From the NCBI GenBank assembly GCA_050953085.1, contig JBMNLX010000009.1, forward strand, positions 1-64,000: a stretch of DNA of 64,000 bases, given 5' to 3'. The position numbers and the translations under genes are program-made. This document shows positions 31,893 to 42,181 of this stretch, in pieces (the stretch's first letter is position 1; each line of letters begins with the position of its first letter). The stretch is from UBA3946 sp002385755. Its GTDB lineage: Bacteria; Bacillota_I; Bacilli_A; ML615J-28; CAG-698. The notes under the pieces were generated by a model that saw only the letters and a program-made list of their open reading frames with translations, was not told the DNA's origin and did not search any database.

Positions 31893-34004
31893 ATGTTAAG
31901 CAACTTGAACGAACAACAAAAAGCGGCGGTTATGGCTACCGAGGGGCCGGTAATGGTTTTTGCCGGCGCCGGTACCGGGAAAACCAGGACTCTCACTTAT
32001 CGGGTTGCTTACATGGTTGACGTTGCCGGCATCAGGCCGGAGAATATATTGGCGATCACTTTTACCAATAAAGCGACGAACGAAATGAAATCGCGTCTGG
32101 AGCGGCTGATCGGGATGAATTATTTCGCCGTCACGATTACGACGTTTCATTCTTTTTGCGCGCGAATTTTGCGCCGGGAGATTCCCGCGTTGGGCTATTC
32201 CCGGCATTTCTCGATTATTGACGAGGAAGAACAGTTGAAAATCATCAACGCGCTTGTAAAAGAACAAAAACTTGACAAATCCGAGTATCCCGGGAAAAAA
32301 GTTCAAAAGATCATTAATTATTGCAAATGTTTCGATCAAACGCCGGACGATTCCGTGATCGATAAATTGCTGGAGTCATACGAGGAGCATAATCGCAAAT
32401 ATAATTTGCTTGATTTCGAGGATTTGTTGTTGAAGGTGGATATGCTGTTTGATCTTCACCCGGAAGTTTTGGAAAAATACGCCCGGATATACCGGTATGT
32501 CTTGGTTGACGAGTTTCAAGACACGAATATCGTTCAGTACCGGATTATGAAGAGATTAACGGCCGAAAGCCGGAATTATTTCGTCGTCGGCGACGACGAT
32601 CAATCGATATACAGTTTCCGCGGCGCCAATTACCGAAACATTAAAATTTTCAAACAGGATTTCCCCGAGCACAGGATATTTTACCTAACGCAAAATTATC
32701 GCTCCACCCAGGCGATTCTGGACGGATGTAACCGCCTGATTGCCAACAACAAGGACCGGGAAAAGAAAAGCCTGTTCTCCGAAACGCCCGGGAATGATGA
32801 CGATGTCGTGATCTTTCCGACATACAGCGAGAAGATGGAAGCGTCTTATATCGTCGACCAGATATTTTCCAAAAGGTTGAAAGGAGAACCTTATTCTTCT
32901 TTTGCCGTCCTGGCGCGCAACAGCAGTCTTTTGCGCAACATCGAGCATCATATGCGTCACGCCGGAATTCCTTACCGTATGTACGGGGGGATATCTTATT
33001 TTCGGAGAAAAGAAATCAAAGATATTATCGCGTATTTTAAATTTGCGCTTGATTATAATGACGTATATAGTTTCCGCCGCGTTGTTAACACCCCGGGACG
33101 TTCGCTCGGCGACGTTACCGTAAATAAGATAATTGCGGCAAAAGAAAAATTAAACGTTGATTTACTGGCCGCCATCGACCGTTGCGCAGACATAATCCCC
33201 ATGTCCCGTTATCGCCGGCTGCTTGAATTCAAAAGCATTATCACGGAGCTCTCGGAAATGATCGAGACGGTTAACTTGGTTGAACTTTTTGAAACGTTGC
33301 TTGAAAAAACCGGATACCGGCGTTACCTCGAGGAGGAAGTCGGGGAAGAGGAGAGGGTTGAAAACGTCGAGGAATTTAAGAGCGTCCTTTATCAATTCGA
33401 AGAGGATTACCCGCATTTGACGCAGCGCGAAAAACTTGAGCTGGCGTTTGACGAGGCTTTCCTTTCGGAGGATAATTCGTTCAAAGCGTCGGAAGGCGAC
33501 TACGCGGTTTTGTCGACAATTCATTCCGCTAAGGGTTTGGAATTTAAATATGTGTTCGTTATCGGCTTGGAGGAAAATGTCTTTCCGCTTACCTACCGAT
33601 TATTAGACGACGAGGAAATGGAGGAGGAAAGGCGGACCGCTTACGTTGCCTTTACTAGAGCGAAAAGAGGCCTGTATTTAATCAACGCGCAAAACCGTCT
33701 CCTTTATGGTCAGCGATACACCAACAAGCCGTCGCGGTTTATGCTTGAATTTCAAGGAATAGATTATGAAGAGTATCAAAACAATAATCTAAATATGTTC
33801 GCTTTTAACGGGGAGGATAAAGATGATATCCCGAAAAAAGCGACGCCCGATTACCGCGTCGGCGACAAAGTATTTCACAAAGTATTCGGTCCCGGCATTA
33901 TTATCGCTTTGCAGGAAGACGCGGCGCAGATCTTCTTTGATAATTCCAAATCACTCACGAAGATCTTAATAGATCATCCAGCCCTGAGCAAAACGACTAA
34001 ATAG
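31893..34004 (+). CDS. pcrA: ATP-dependent DNA helicase PcrA/UvrD
   Basis: The 703-residue superfamily 1 helicase unwinds 3'-tailed DNA in repair and replication restart. Motifs in order: FAGAGTGKTRTL (Walker A, about residues 26-37), TFTNKATNEMK (Ia), VDEFQDTN (II, about 210), GDDDQSIYSFRGA (III), LTQNYRST (IV), STIHSAKGLEFKYVFV (V) and YVAFTRAKRGLYL (VI). A Tudor-like C-terminal domain (VGDKVFHKVFGPG, about 650-663) that contacts RNA polymerase in PcrA is present. It follows glnS by 13 bp and ends in a strong terminator. Confidence 0.96.
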   Translation: MLSNLNEQQKAAVMATEGPVMVFAGAGTGKTRTLTYRVAYMVDVAGIRPENILAITFTNKATNEMKSRLERLIGMNYFAVTITTFHSFCARILRREIPALGYSRHFSIIDEEEQLKIINALVKEQKLDKSEYPGKKVQKIINYCKCFDQTPDDSVIDKLLESYEEHNRKYNLLDFEDLLLKVDMLFDLHPEVLEKYARIYRYVLVDEFQDTNIVQYRIMKRLTAESRNYFVVGDDDQSIYSFRGANYRNIKIFKQDFPEHRIFYLTQNYRSTQAILDGCNRLIANNKDREKKSLFSETPGNDDDVVIFPTYSEKMEASYIVDQIFSKRLKGEPYSSFAVLARNSSLLRNIEHHMRHAGIPYRMYGGISYFRRKEIKDIIAYFKFALDYNDVYSFRRVVNTPGRSLGDVTVNKIIAAKEKLNVDLLAAIDRCADIIPMSRYRRLLEFKSIITELSEMIETVNLVELFETLLEKTGYRRYLEEEVGEEERVENVEEFKSVLYQFEEDYPHLTQREKLELAFDEAFLSEDNSFKASEGDYAVLSTIHSAKGLEFKYVFVIGLEENVFPLTYRLLDDEEMEEERRTAYVAFTRAKRGLYLINAQNRLLYGQRYTNKPSRFMLEFQGIDYEEYQNNNLNMFAFNGEDKDDIPKKATPDYRVGDKVFHKVFGPGIIIALQEDAAQIFFDNSKSLTKILIDHPALSKTTK

Positions 34005-34010
34005 ATTAAT

Positions 34011-34044
34011 AAAGCCTTTTTCGTCATGAAAAAGGCTTTTTTTT
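34011..34044 (+). terminator. terminator after pcrA
   Basis: A 12-bp stem (AAAGCCTTTTTC with GAAAAAGGCTTT) closes the loop GTCAT and is followed by a T run. An in-frame ATG of the next open frame lies inside this hairpin, which argues against using it as start. Confidence 0.88.
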
Positions 34045-34097
34045 GTCAATATTGCTTCTTCGTTGACATCGACGGGATATTTCTTTATAATAAGAAC

Positions 34098-35291
34098 ATG
34101 AAAAAAAAGAGAAGAAAAAAGTGGACCAGATTCCGCCACAGGTTTGTATTTGCCGTTTTTCGCCCCTTTTTTTGGTTTTATATGCGCCTTAAGTATGGAT
34201 TTCGTTATCAAAAATATCGCTTGCCGAAAGGCCCGGCGCTTATTTTGTTTAACCATCCGACGAACATGGATCCCATCATGACTTGCCTTTCAATTCCCGG
34301 TCCGATTTATTTTATCGCGACCGACGACATCTTTTCCATTCGCTTTTGGTCGCCCGTTATCCGTTATTTAGTGGCGCCAATCTCAAAAAGCAAAGCTGTC
34401 ATTGACATCCAGACGATTCGAAACTGCATGCGGATCGTTAAAGAAGGCGGGCGGATCGGTCTTTCACCGGAGGGTAACCGCACTTATAACGGCGCCCTAT
34501 GCCATATTAACCCGGCGGTCGTAAAAATGATCAGGCTACTGAAAATACCATTGGTATTTTATAATATTACGGGCGGTTACGGCGTTCACCCGCGGTTTTC
34601 GCCGCATCTGCGCAAGGGTCGAATCACGGGAAAGGTAAGAACGGTCATGACGCCGGAGGAATATCTGCCCCTTTCCGACGAAGAATTGTACCGAATCGTG
34701 GTTGAAAACCTCACTGTCGACGAGTTCGGTTCCGGACGGAAATACAAAAGCAAAAAACGGGCCGAAAAACTGGAAAGCGCGCTTTTCGTGTGCCCGGTTT
34801 GTCATGGCGTGTCAACGCTTTATTCGGAAAAACATCATTGTTATTGCCGGGAATGCGGCTTGGCGGTGGAATACACGGAAGAAGTGACATTGAGGTCTTC
34901 CCATCCCGACTTTCACTTTAACACCGTGCGCGAATGGGACATTTTTCAAAGAGAGTTCTTTTTGAAAAACAAACCGGCCTCGTTTTCCGATTCTCCCGTC
35001 GAATTGAGAAAGATTATTTTAAATAAGTTTAAAGAGCATTGCTTGGAAGGACGATTATCTATCGACGAGACGAGCCTTACGATTGAAAGCGACATGAAAA
35101 AAATAGTGTTTGCGCTAGAAAAAATAGTATCAGTCGCGCTTTTGGGGCAAAATAAAATTAACTTTTACCATGGGGATGATATATATCAATTAAGAGGAGA
35201 TCATGCTTTTAACGCGCTAAAATACATATATTATTATCATGTCGCAAGAATGCAAAGACAAGGAGTAGAAGATGACTTTTTGGGAATTTGA
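34098..35291 (+). CDS. PlsC-type acyltransferase fused to a zinc ribbon
   Basis: The 397-residue protein begins with a basic N-terminus and a 1-acyl-glycerol-3-phosphate acyltransferase domain: LFNHPTNMDP (catalytic His53 and Asp58, HX4D) and SPEGNRTYNG (the EGNR-type block near residue 140). About residue 229 onward there is a four-Cys zinc ribbon, CPVCHG then CYCRECG, followed by about 140 residues with a PH-like or unknown beta pattern (LSIDETSLTIESDMKKIVF). The fusion is unusual for PlsC. I start at the ATG at 34,098; the longer frame begins inside a terminator. Its end overlaps the next gene by 20 bp. Confidence 0.8.
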   Translation: MKKKRRKKWTRFRHRFVFAVFRPFFWFYMRLKYGFRYQKYRLPKGPALILFNHPTNMDPIMTCLSIPGPIYFIATDDIFSIRFWSPVIRYLVAPISKSKAVIDIQTIRNCMRIVKEGGRIGLSPEGNRTYNGALCHINPAVVKMIRLLKIPLVFYNITGGYGVHPRFSPHLRKGRITGKVRTVMTPEEYLPLSDEELYRIVVENLTVDEFGSGRKYKSKKRAEKLESALFVCPVCHGVSTLYSEKHHCYCRECGLAVEYTEEVTLRSSHPDFHFNTVREWDIFQREFFLKNKPASFSDSPVELRKIILNKFKEHCLEGRLSIDETSLTIESDMKKIVFALEKIVSVALLGQNKINFYHGDDIYQLRGDHAFNALKYIYYYHVARMQRQGVEDDFLGI

Positions 35292-36660
35292 AATTAGTTT
35301 TTACGAGAGTTTTATGTTGCTTGGAATCCTGATCGTCGTTTTTCTTTTGGCTAACGTCATCCGCAGGAAGGTCGGCTTTATCAGGAATTCGCTTTTGCCA
35401 ACGGCGGTAATCGGCGGTATTCTTATGCTTGTTTTAAAAATCTTGCCCGTTTTCGACGGAATCCTCAACGACGCGGATAATAATCATTTTTTGGAGGCGA
35501 TAACATATCACACGCTTGCCCTCGGCTTTATCGCGATCGCCTTGAAAACGATGGAAAAGCAAAAAAGCAAACACCGCCAACGGGAAATTATGGATGCCGG
35601 TTTGGTGACGGTCAATATGTATCTCATTCAAGGGTTGGTCGGGATTGCCTTAACGATTGCTTTTTCCGTTTTGTTTATGAAAGAACTATTGCCCGCGTCC
35701 GGACTGCTCTTGCCGATGGGGTTTGGTCAGGGAACCGGCCAGGCGCTTAATTTCGGCACAATGTTTGAGAATAATTATGGTTTCGCGGGCGGCGCTCATT
35801 TCGGGCTCTCGATCGCAGCTATCGGTTTTATTGTCGCCTGTCTAGTCGGCGTCCTGCATATCAACATTATGAAACGCCGCGGGAAAATAATAATCAAAAA
35901 AGAAAGTCCGGGTTTTGTCTATCACGAGCAAATCAGCTCCCCGAACGAGATTCCGCTCACGGAATCGGTCGATAAATTTTCGATTCAAATCGTCTTGATT
36001 TTGCTCGTTTATTTTATTACTTTTCTGTTTATGGACGGGCTTTTCCGTTTGACGGGCGCGAACATCGTCACCGACTTGATTTGGGGTTTTAATTTTATTC
36101 TTGGAACGATATTTGCTATCCTGATAAAACAATTATTTAAGTTTTTTAAGAAAATCAACGTTATGACTCATGATTACCCGAACAATTATTTGCTTAATAG
36201 GATTAGCGGTTCCTTGTTTGACTTTATGATTATCTCGGGCATAGCCGCAATTGAAATCGGCGTTTTAAAATCATTGATCGCGCCGCTTGTGTTGATTTGC
36301 GTTATCGGGTCGATAGTAACTTATTTTTACGTGTTAAAAACGACGCGATATTTATTCCCCGACTACTCGGAAGAAGCTTTTCTTTCCCTCTTTGGGATGC
36401 TCACGGGAACGGCCAGCACCGGCATGATATTGCTGCGCGAAGTCGATAAAAACTTTGAGACGCCGGCTGCGGACAACTTGATATATCAGACTTTTTATGC
36501 CATCGCTTTTGGTTTCCCGATTATGCTTTTGATCGGTTACGCGCCGCAAGGGTTAAAACAATCGCTAATTACGCTTGGGGTTCTCGCGGTCATGGCGGTT
36601 GGTTTTAACATAGCGCTTTTCCGGAGAAAAATATTCCGGAAGAAGGTCCGAAAAGAATAA
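35272..36660 (+). CDS. GltS-like sodium/glutamate symporter family protein
   Basis: The 462-residue membrane protein has about twelve helices and the GltS-type re-entrant motif GFGQGTGQALNFG (about residues 146-158), plus a second copy-like region LFGMLTGTASTGM (about 373-385), as expected of the inverted-repeat fold. It is longer than E. coli GltS (401) and may carry another anion; the substrate cannot be read from sequence. Its start is inside the acyltransferase gene, implying translational coupling. Confidence 0.85.
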   Translation: MTFWEFEISFYESFMLLGILIVVFLLANVIRRKVGFIRNSLLPTAVIGGILMLVLKILPVFDGILNDADNNHFLEAITYHTLALGFIAIALKTMEKQKSKHRQREIMDAGLVTVNMYLIQGLVGIALTIAFSVLFMKELLPASGLLLPMGFGQGTGQALNFGTMFENNYGFAGGAHFGLSIAAIGFIVACLVGVLHINIMKRRGKIIIKKESPGFVYHEQISSPNEIPLTESVDKFSIQIVLILLVYFITFLFMDGLFRLTGANIVTDLIWGFNFILGTIFAILIKQLFKFFKKINVMTHDYPNNYLLNRISGSLFDFMIISGIAAIEIGVLKSLIAPLVLICVIGSIVTYFYVLKTTRYLFPDYSEEAFLSLFGMLTGTASTGMILLREVDKNFETPAADNLIYQTFYAIAFGFPIMLLIGYAPQGLKQSLITLGVLAVMAVGFNIALFRRKIFRKKVRKE

Positions 36661-36687
36661 CGAAAACAGTTAAATTAACAAAAAATA

Positions 36688-36729
36688 AAAAAAGTATATA
36701 GAACGGCGCTTTCGTTGTATATACTTTTT
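36688..36729 (+). terminator. terminator after the GltS-like gene
   Basis: AAAAGTATATA and TATATACTTTT pair with an inner AACG/CGTT extension; a T run follows. Confidence 0.75.
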
Positions 36730-36818
36730 ATTATTGTCATAAAATCTCTAATTCAATTTAAATTTTCTTGGGTCTTGTGATATAATATAATATAGAATTT
36801 TTTTATAAGGAATGGCAT

Positions 36819-38798
36819 ATGAACCCGCAAGATAGAATTCGCGAATTGGTTGAGTTATTGAACCGCTATAGTTATGAATACTACGTGAACGATAACCCCA
36901 GCGTTTCCGACGCCGAGTATGACCGCTTGTTGCGGGAACTCGAGCAATTGGAAGCGCTGTACCCCGAGCACGCGTTGGAAAACTCGCCGACGCGGCGCGT
37001 CGGAGCCTTGGGCGCCACAAAACTGCAGAAGGTTTCGTTCGACGAGCCGATGCTTTCGCTTGCCAACGCTTTTTCTTACGAAGAACTCAAGGCGTTCGAC
37101 AATCGCATAAGGCGCGAGGGAATCAGTCCCGCTTATGTGTGCGAGTTGAAAATTGACGGCATCGCCAGCAGTTCCAAATATGAAAACGGCGTTTTCACGC
37201 TCGGAGCGACGCGCGGAGACGGCTATACCGGCGAGAATATAACCGCGAATATGAAGACGATAGAAAACATGCCGAAATATTTGAATAAAAACGTTGACAT
37301 CGAGGTCCGCGGGGAAGTTTATATGACGAAAAGCGTCTTTCGGGAGCTAAACGAGGAACGGGCGAAACAAGGCGAGGAACTTTTCCGGAACCCGCGCAAC
37401 GCCGCCGGCGGTTCACTGCGGCAGCTTGACAGCGAAATCACGCGCCGACGCCGCCTGCGCATTTTTAACTATGTTATCGTTAATCCCGAAAAACACGGTC
37501 TCGCGACGCAAAGCGAAGCGCTGGAATACTTGCGGGAGATTGGGTTTCCCGTTAATCCCCATTATCGTTTGTGCCCGGATATCGGGGCCGTGATTGAGTT
37601 TATCGAGGAATGGGAGTCGCGGCGGCACGAACTGGATTTTGACATTGACGGCGTCGTCATTAAAGTCGACAGTTTTTCCGATCAGAAAAAGATCGGCAGC
37701 ACGGTAAAGAGCCCGCGCTGGGCAATCGCCTATAAATATCCGGCCATCGAAATGGAGACGAGACTTCTCGATATTACCTTCACGGTCGGCCGGACCGGAA
37801 CCATTAACCCCAACGCCGTTTTGGAACCGGTCATGATCGCCGGAACGCTTGTTCAAAGAGCGACGCTCAATAACGAGGATTTCATCAAAGAAAGAGATAT
37901 TAGGATCGGCGATTTTGTTATCGTTAGGAAAGCGGGGGAAATCATCCCCGAGATCGTGCGGGTGAATTTTGAAAAGCGTCCCGCCGAAGCGAAGCCGTTC
38001 GTTATGCCCGATAAATGCCCGTCATGCGGTGAACCTTTAAGCCGCGCCGCGGGCGAAGCGGATTATTATTGTCTTAACTACGCGTGCCCGGGAATCGAGC
38101 TTGCTTCTTTGGTTTATTTCGCCTCCAAGGCGGGTATGGATATCGAGGGGTTGGGGGAAAAAATAGTTGAGGAGCTTTACGAGCGCGGGTATGTGAAAAA
38201 AATAACCGACTTTTATTATTTGCATAAGTACCGCGACGAATTGCTTTCTTGGGAAGGAATGGGCGAGAAAAGGGTTAGCAATCTTCTTGCGGCCATAGAA
38301 AAGTCGAAAGAAAACCCGTTTCCGCAGTTGCTTACCGCTTTAGGAATCAGGCTGGTCGGAAACAAAGTCGCTAAAACGATCGCCTCGCGTTTCCCGAGTT
38401 TTGACGCGCTGAGCGCCGCGACATACGAGGATTTGTTGGAAATAAAAGATATTGGCGCGGCGACCGCGAAAAACGTGGTTGATTTCTTCCGGAACAACCA
38501 TTCCCTGATTGAAGAGTTAAAAAGTTTGGGCATTAATCCCGTCGCGGATGTCGCTTCGGCGGAAGGCGGCGTTTTTTCCGGCAAGACGGTAGTTTTGACG
38601 GGGAAACTTTTCGCGTATACCAGGGAAGAAGCCGCCCGGATAATCGAGAGCCTGGGCGGTAAAGTCACCGACAGCGTCAGCGGGAAAACATCGTTGGTAA
38701 TCGCCGGGGTTGACGCCGGAAGCAAAAAGAAAAAAGCCGAACAGTTAGGCATTGAAATTATTGACGAAAAACAGTTTATTGAATTAATAGGAGAATAA
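36819..38798 (+). CDS. ligA: NAD-dependent DNA ligase
   Basis: The 659-residue ligase seals nicks in replication and repair. Domains in order: Ia (YYVNDNPSVSDAEYDRLL) for NAD+ binding, the adenylation domain with CELKIDGIA (the AMP-accepting Lys about residue 111), the OB fold, a four-Cys zinc finger (CPSCGEPLSR ... CLNYACP, about 402-424), the helix-hairpin-helix region (GIRLVGNKVAKTIA) and a C-terminal BRCT domain (GVFSGKTVVLTGKL, about 585 to the end). All parts are present and length is normal. It is followed by uvrA after 1 bp. Confidence 0.97.
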   Translation: MNPQDRIRELVELLNRYSYEYYVNDNPSVSDAEYDRLLRELEQLEALYPEHALENSPTRRVGALGATKLQKVSFDEPMLSLANAFSYEELKAFDNRIRREGISPAYVCELKIDGIASSSKYENGVFTLGATRGDGYTGENITANMKTIENMPKYLNKNVDIEVRGEVYMTKSVFRELNEERAKQGEELFRNPRNAAGGSLRQLDSEITRRRRLRIFNYVIVNPEKHGLATQSEALEYLREIGFPVNPHYRLCPDIGAVIEFIEEWESRRHELDFDIDGVVIKVDSFSDQKKIGSTVKSPRWAIAYKYPAIEMETRLLDITFTVGRTGTINPNAVLEPVMIAGTLVQRATLNNEDFIKERDIRIGDFVIVRKAGEIIPEIVRVNFEKRPAEAKPFVMPDKCPSCGEPLSRAAGEADYYCLNYACPGIELASLVYFASKAGMDIEGLGEKIVEELYERGYVKKITDFYYLHKYRDELLSWEGMGEKRVSNLLAAIEKSKENPFPQLLTALGIRLVGNKVAKTIASRFPSFDALSAATYEDLLEIKDIGAATAKNVVDFFRNNHSLIEELKSLGINPVADVASAEGGVFSGKTVVLTGKLFAYTREEAARIIESLGGKVTDSVSGKTSLVIAGVDAGSKKKKAEQLGIEIIDEKQFIELIGE

Positions 38799-38799
38799 T

Positions 38800-41616
38800 A
38801 TGCAGAAATATATTGATATCAAAGGCGCCAGGGAGAACAATTTAAAAAACGTTAGTCTAAAAATACCAAAAGATAAATTAGTCGTGATGACGGGATTATC
38901 CGGAAGCGGTAAGACATCGCTCGCCTTTGATACAATATATGCCGAGGGCCAACGCCGTTACGTGGAGAGCCTTTCCGCTTATGCCCGGCAATTCCTGGGC
39001 AATATCGACAAACCGGACGTTGATTCGATCGAGGGGCTTTCGCCGGCGATCTCCATTGACCAAAGGACAACGTCCAAGAACCCGCGATCGACGGTGGGGA
39101 CGGTGACCGAGATATACGATCACCTAAGGCTTTTATACGCCCGCATCGGCGTCCCGCATTGCCCGCGTCACAATATTCCGATCACGGCGCAAACGATCGA
39201 GCAAATGCTCAACAAAATCTACGAATATCCCGTCGGAACGCGGGTTAATATTTACAGTCCGATTGTTTTCGGGCAAAAAGGGATGCACGAAAAAACATTG
39301 GATTTGGTACGCCGGGAAGGATTCGGGAAAGTCAGGGTTAACGGCGAGATCGTCGACGTCGACGAGGAAATAAAACTGGACAAAAATAAAAAGCACAGTA
39401 TCGATATCGTCGTCGACCGGGTAAGGTTGCGCGATGACGTCCGTTCCCGCCTTTATCACTCGCTGGAAACGGCGCTTAAGTTTGGCGACGGGAAAGTTGT
39501 CGTCGACTTCGACGGGCGCGAGCTCATCTTTAGCGAGCAATTCGCCTGCCCTTATTGCGATTTTTCCGTGTCGAAACTGGAACCGCGCCTTTTCTCATTT
39601 AACTCCCCGTTCGGCGCCTGCCCGGAATGCAAGGGGCTCGGGGTATTACAGCGGATTGATGAGAATTTATTGATAACCGACCCGAAAAAGTCGATTCGCG
39701 AAGGGGCGATCAGGTATTTGCGTTATATCGTCGACAGCGATAATATCGAGTGGCAACTGTTCGAGAGAATGGCGACGCATTACAATATCGATTTGGACAA
39801 ACCTTACGAGGCGCTTTCGGAAGAAGAAAAAGACATCATTATGTACGGTTCAAAAGAGCCAATCTCCTACGAGATTACCACGAGGAATAACTATACTTTT
39901 AAGCGCACGCAAAAAATCGAGGGCATCGCCGCGTTGATTGAGAGAAGATACCAGGAAACCAGGTCCAATATGTCGCGAGAGTATTACGGCAGTTATTTGC
40001 GCGATTTTGATTGTCCCGTCTGCCGCGGGAAAAGGTTATCGCAAGCGGCGTTGAGCGTCCTAATCGGCGGGAAAAACATCGCCGATTTTACCGAAATGTC
40101 GATACTCGAGGCGCGGAAGTTTGTCGACGACTTGCGTCTTACGGAAACGGAAAAAATAATTTCCGACATGGTTTTGCGTCAACTTCGGGAACGGCTTGAT
40201 TTTTTGATTAACGTCGGGCTTGAGTATTTGACCTTATCGCGCGCGAGCGGAACGCTCTCGGGCGGCGAAAATCAAAGAATTAGGCTGGCGACGCAAATCG
40301 GTTCCCGTCTAACGGGCGTGCTTTATGTTTTGGACGAGCCGTCGATCGGTCTCCATCAAAGGGATAACGCCCGTCTTATCAAGGCTTTGAAAGCCATGCG
40401 CGATCTCGGCAATACGTTAATCATCGTCGAGCACGACGAGGAGATTATGCGTCAGGCTGATTATATTGTTGACGTGGGGCCCCTTGCGGGCGAGGCCGGC
40501 GGCCGGATTGTAGCCGCGGGAACGCCTGAGGAAGTCATGTCCTGCGCCGAGAGTCTTACCGGCCAATACCTTTCCGGCGCGAAAACAATCCCGGTTCCGG
40601 GCAAGAGGCGCACCGGCAACGGAAAACATATAAAAATAGTCAACGCCCACGGGAACAATTTAAAAAACATTGACGTCGAAATACCTTTGGGCGTCCTTAC
40701 CGTCTGCACAGGCGTTTCCGGTTCCGGGAAATCCACGCTGATCAACGACATTTTGCTGCGTGAGTTAAAGCGGAAAATATATAATTCGAAAGAGCAAAAG
40801 GCGGCTTGCGACGATATCCTCGGTTGGGATAACATCGACCGGATTATCGACATAAACCAGCAGCCGATCGGCCGGACGCCGCGGAGCAACCCGGCGACTT
40901 ATACCGGCGTTTTCGACCATATCCGCGACCTTTACGCCTCGACGGTCGAAGCGAAAATACGCGGCTATAAAAAAGGAAGATTCTCCTTTAACGTCAAGGG
41001 CGGCCGCTGCGAGCGGTGCGGCGGCGACGGGGTTATCCGTATCGGCATGCTTTTCCTACCCGACGTTTATATCCCCTGCGAGGAATGCGACGGGACCCGT
41101 TATAATTCGGAAACTTTGGAAGTCAAATACCGCGGGAAGACAATCGCCGATGTTCTTAACATGACTGTCGAGGAGGCTTTGGCCTTTTTCGATAAAATCC
41201 CGTCGATTAAAAACAAACTTTCAACCTTAAATGACGTCGGGCTCGGTTATATCAAACTCGGACAAAGCGCGCCGACGCTTTCGGGCGGCGAAGCGCAAAG
41301 AGTTAAGCTTGCGAGCGAATTGCATAAACGCATAACCGACCGGACCATATACCTTTTGGACGAGCCGACGACCGGCCTTCATTCCGAAGATGTGAAAAAA
41401 CTTCTCGACGTGATTAATTATATCGTCGACCAAGGCGCCACCGTGATCATTATCGAGCATAACTTGCATGTTATAAAAAACGCCGACTATATTATCGACT
41501 TGGGTCCGGAAGGCGGGGTTTACGGCGGGGAAGTAATTTGTTCCGGGACTCCGGAGGAGGTAATGCGCTGTCCCTCGTCTTACACGGGAAAGTACCTGGC
41601 AAGTATATTGAAATAA
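38800..41616 (+). CDS. uvrA: excinuclease ABC subunit A
   Basis: The 938-residue damage-recognition ATPase has two ABC modules. Walker A copies are GLSGSGKTSLAF (about residue 31) and GVSGSGKSTLIND (about 640). Signature motifs are LSGGENQRIRLA and LSGGEAQRVKLA. There are three zinc sites: CPYCDFSV/CPECKG, CPVCRG and CERCGGDG/CEECDG. It forms a dimer that loads UvrB. The gene starts one base after ligA, so the two repair genes are coupled; uvrB is not in the window. Confidence 0.97.
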   Translation: MQKYIDIKGARENNLKNVSLKIPKDKLVVMTGLSGSGKTSLAFDTIYAEGQRRYVESLSAYARQFLGNIDKPDVDSIEGLSPAISIDQRTTSKNPRSTVGTVTEIYDHLRLLYARIGVPHCPRHNIPITAQTIEQMLNKIYEYPVGTRVNIYSPIVFGQKGMHEKTLDLVRREGFGKVRVNGEIVDVDEEIKLDKNKKHSIDIVVDRVRLRDDVRSRLYHSLETALKFGDGKVVVDFDGRELIFSEQFACPYCDFSVSKLEPRLFSFNSPFGACPECKGLGVLQRIDENLLITDPKKSIREGAIRYLRYIVDSDNIEWQLFERMATHYNIDLDKPYEALSEEEKDIIMYGSKEPISYEITTRNNYTFKRTQKIEGIAALIERRYQETRSNMSREYYGSYLRDFDCPVCRGKRLSQAALSVLIGGKNIADFTEMSILEARKFVDDLRLTETEKIISDMVLRQLRERLDFLINVGLEYLTLSRASGTLSGGENQRIRLATQIGSRLTGVLYVLDEPSIGLHQRDNARLIKALKAMRDLGNTLIIVEHDEEIMRQADYIVDVGPLAGEAGGRIVAAGTPEEVMSCAESLTGQYLSGAKTIPVPGKRRTGNGKHIKIVNAHGNNLKNIDVEIPLGVLTVCTGVSGSGKSTLINDILLRELKRKIYNSKEQKAACDDILGWDNIDRIIDINQQPIGRTPRSNPATYTGVFDHIRDLYASTVEAKIRGYKKGRFSFNVKGGRCERCGGDGVIRIGMLFLPDVYIPCEECDGTRYNSETLEVKYRGKTIADVLNMTVEEALAFFDKIPSIKNKLSTLNDVGLGYIKLGQSAPTLSGGEAQRVKLASELHKRITDRTIYLLDEPTTGLHSEDVKKLLDVINYIVDQGATVIIIEHNLHVIKNADYIIDLGPEGGVYGGEVICSGTPEEVMRCPSSYTGKYLASILK

Positions 41617-41631
41617 CGGGTGATAAGTTAA

Positions 41632-42165
41632 TTGGCAAAATATTTCTTTTGGTTTATTGCCATAGTTTTGTTTTATGTTTTAATTAACGAGATAACGGGG
41701 ATTTTGAATATTTTTTACCCCAAAGTCGAGATATTGCTTACCGTTTTGTTCGCGGCGATGATCATCGCCTTGGATTTAAACAAAACCTATTTATCTTTCG
41801 GTTGTTATTTGGCTTTTATCGCCGTATTTCTCCTTTTCCGCCGCCGTCCCGAAAACAATTTTAATTTTGAATTTTATCTGTGGAAATGGTTTAAAATAAT
41901 AAAAAGCAACCGGACGGTATTTATCAATATCTTCGGCAATTTGTTATTATTCATTCCCGTCTTGTTTTACGTTAAAGGACGCTATAATCTGGCGATCGCT
42001 TTCGGGCTTATATTTTTGTTCGAGATACTGCAGTTTATTACTTGGCGGGGCGTGTTCGATATCGTTGATATTTTTCTCAACGCTAGCGGAGTGATAATTG
42101 CTAAAATAATCGGTTTGCTGAATGTGTTCTTCCGCGCCAACAATCATGAAAGGAGAGCCGTTTAG
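41632..42165 (+). CDS. VanZ-like membrane protein
   Basis: The 177-residue protein has about five membrane helices and the VanZ-type motif series NIFGNLLLFIPVLF (about residues 96-109), EILQFITWRGVFDIVDIF and NASGVIIAK. VanZ proteins give low-level teicoplanin resistance in some strains, but most members have unknown envelope roles. The start is a TTG after GGGTGAT, so the exact start is uncertain. It overlaps the upstream frame of the next gene. Confidence 0.75.
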   Translation: MAKYFFWFIAIVLFYVLINEITGILNIFYPKVEILLTVLFAAMIIALDLNKTYLSFGCYLAFIAVFLLFRRRPENNFNFEFYLWKWFKIIKSNRTVFINIFGNLLLFIPVLFYVKGRYNLAIAFGLIFLFEILQFITWRGVFDIVDIFLNASGVIIAKIIGLLNVFFRANNHERRAV

Positions 42166-42181
42166 GTTTTGCGATAACGGA

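Noticed and set aside
34026..34097. Upstream start for the acyltransferase
   Set aside because: The ATG lies in the stem-loop of the pcrA terminator and the added residues do not belong to the family.
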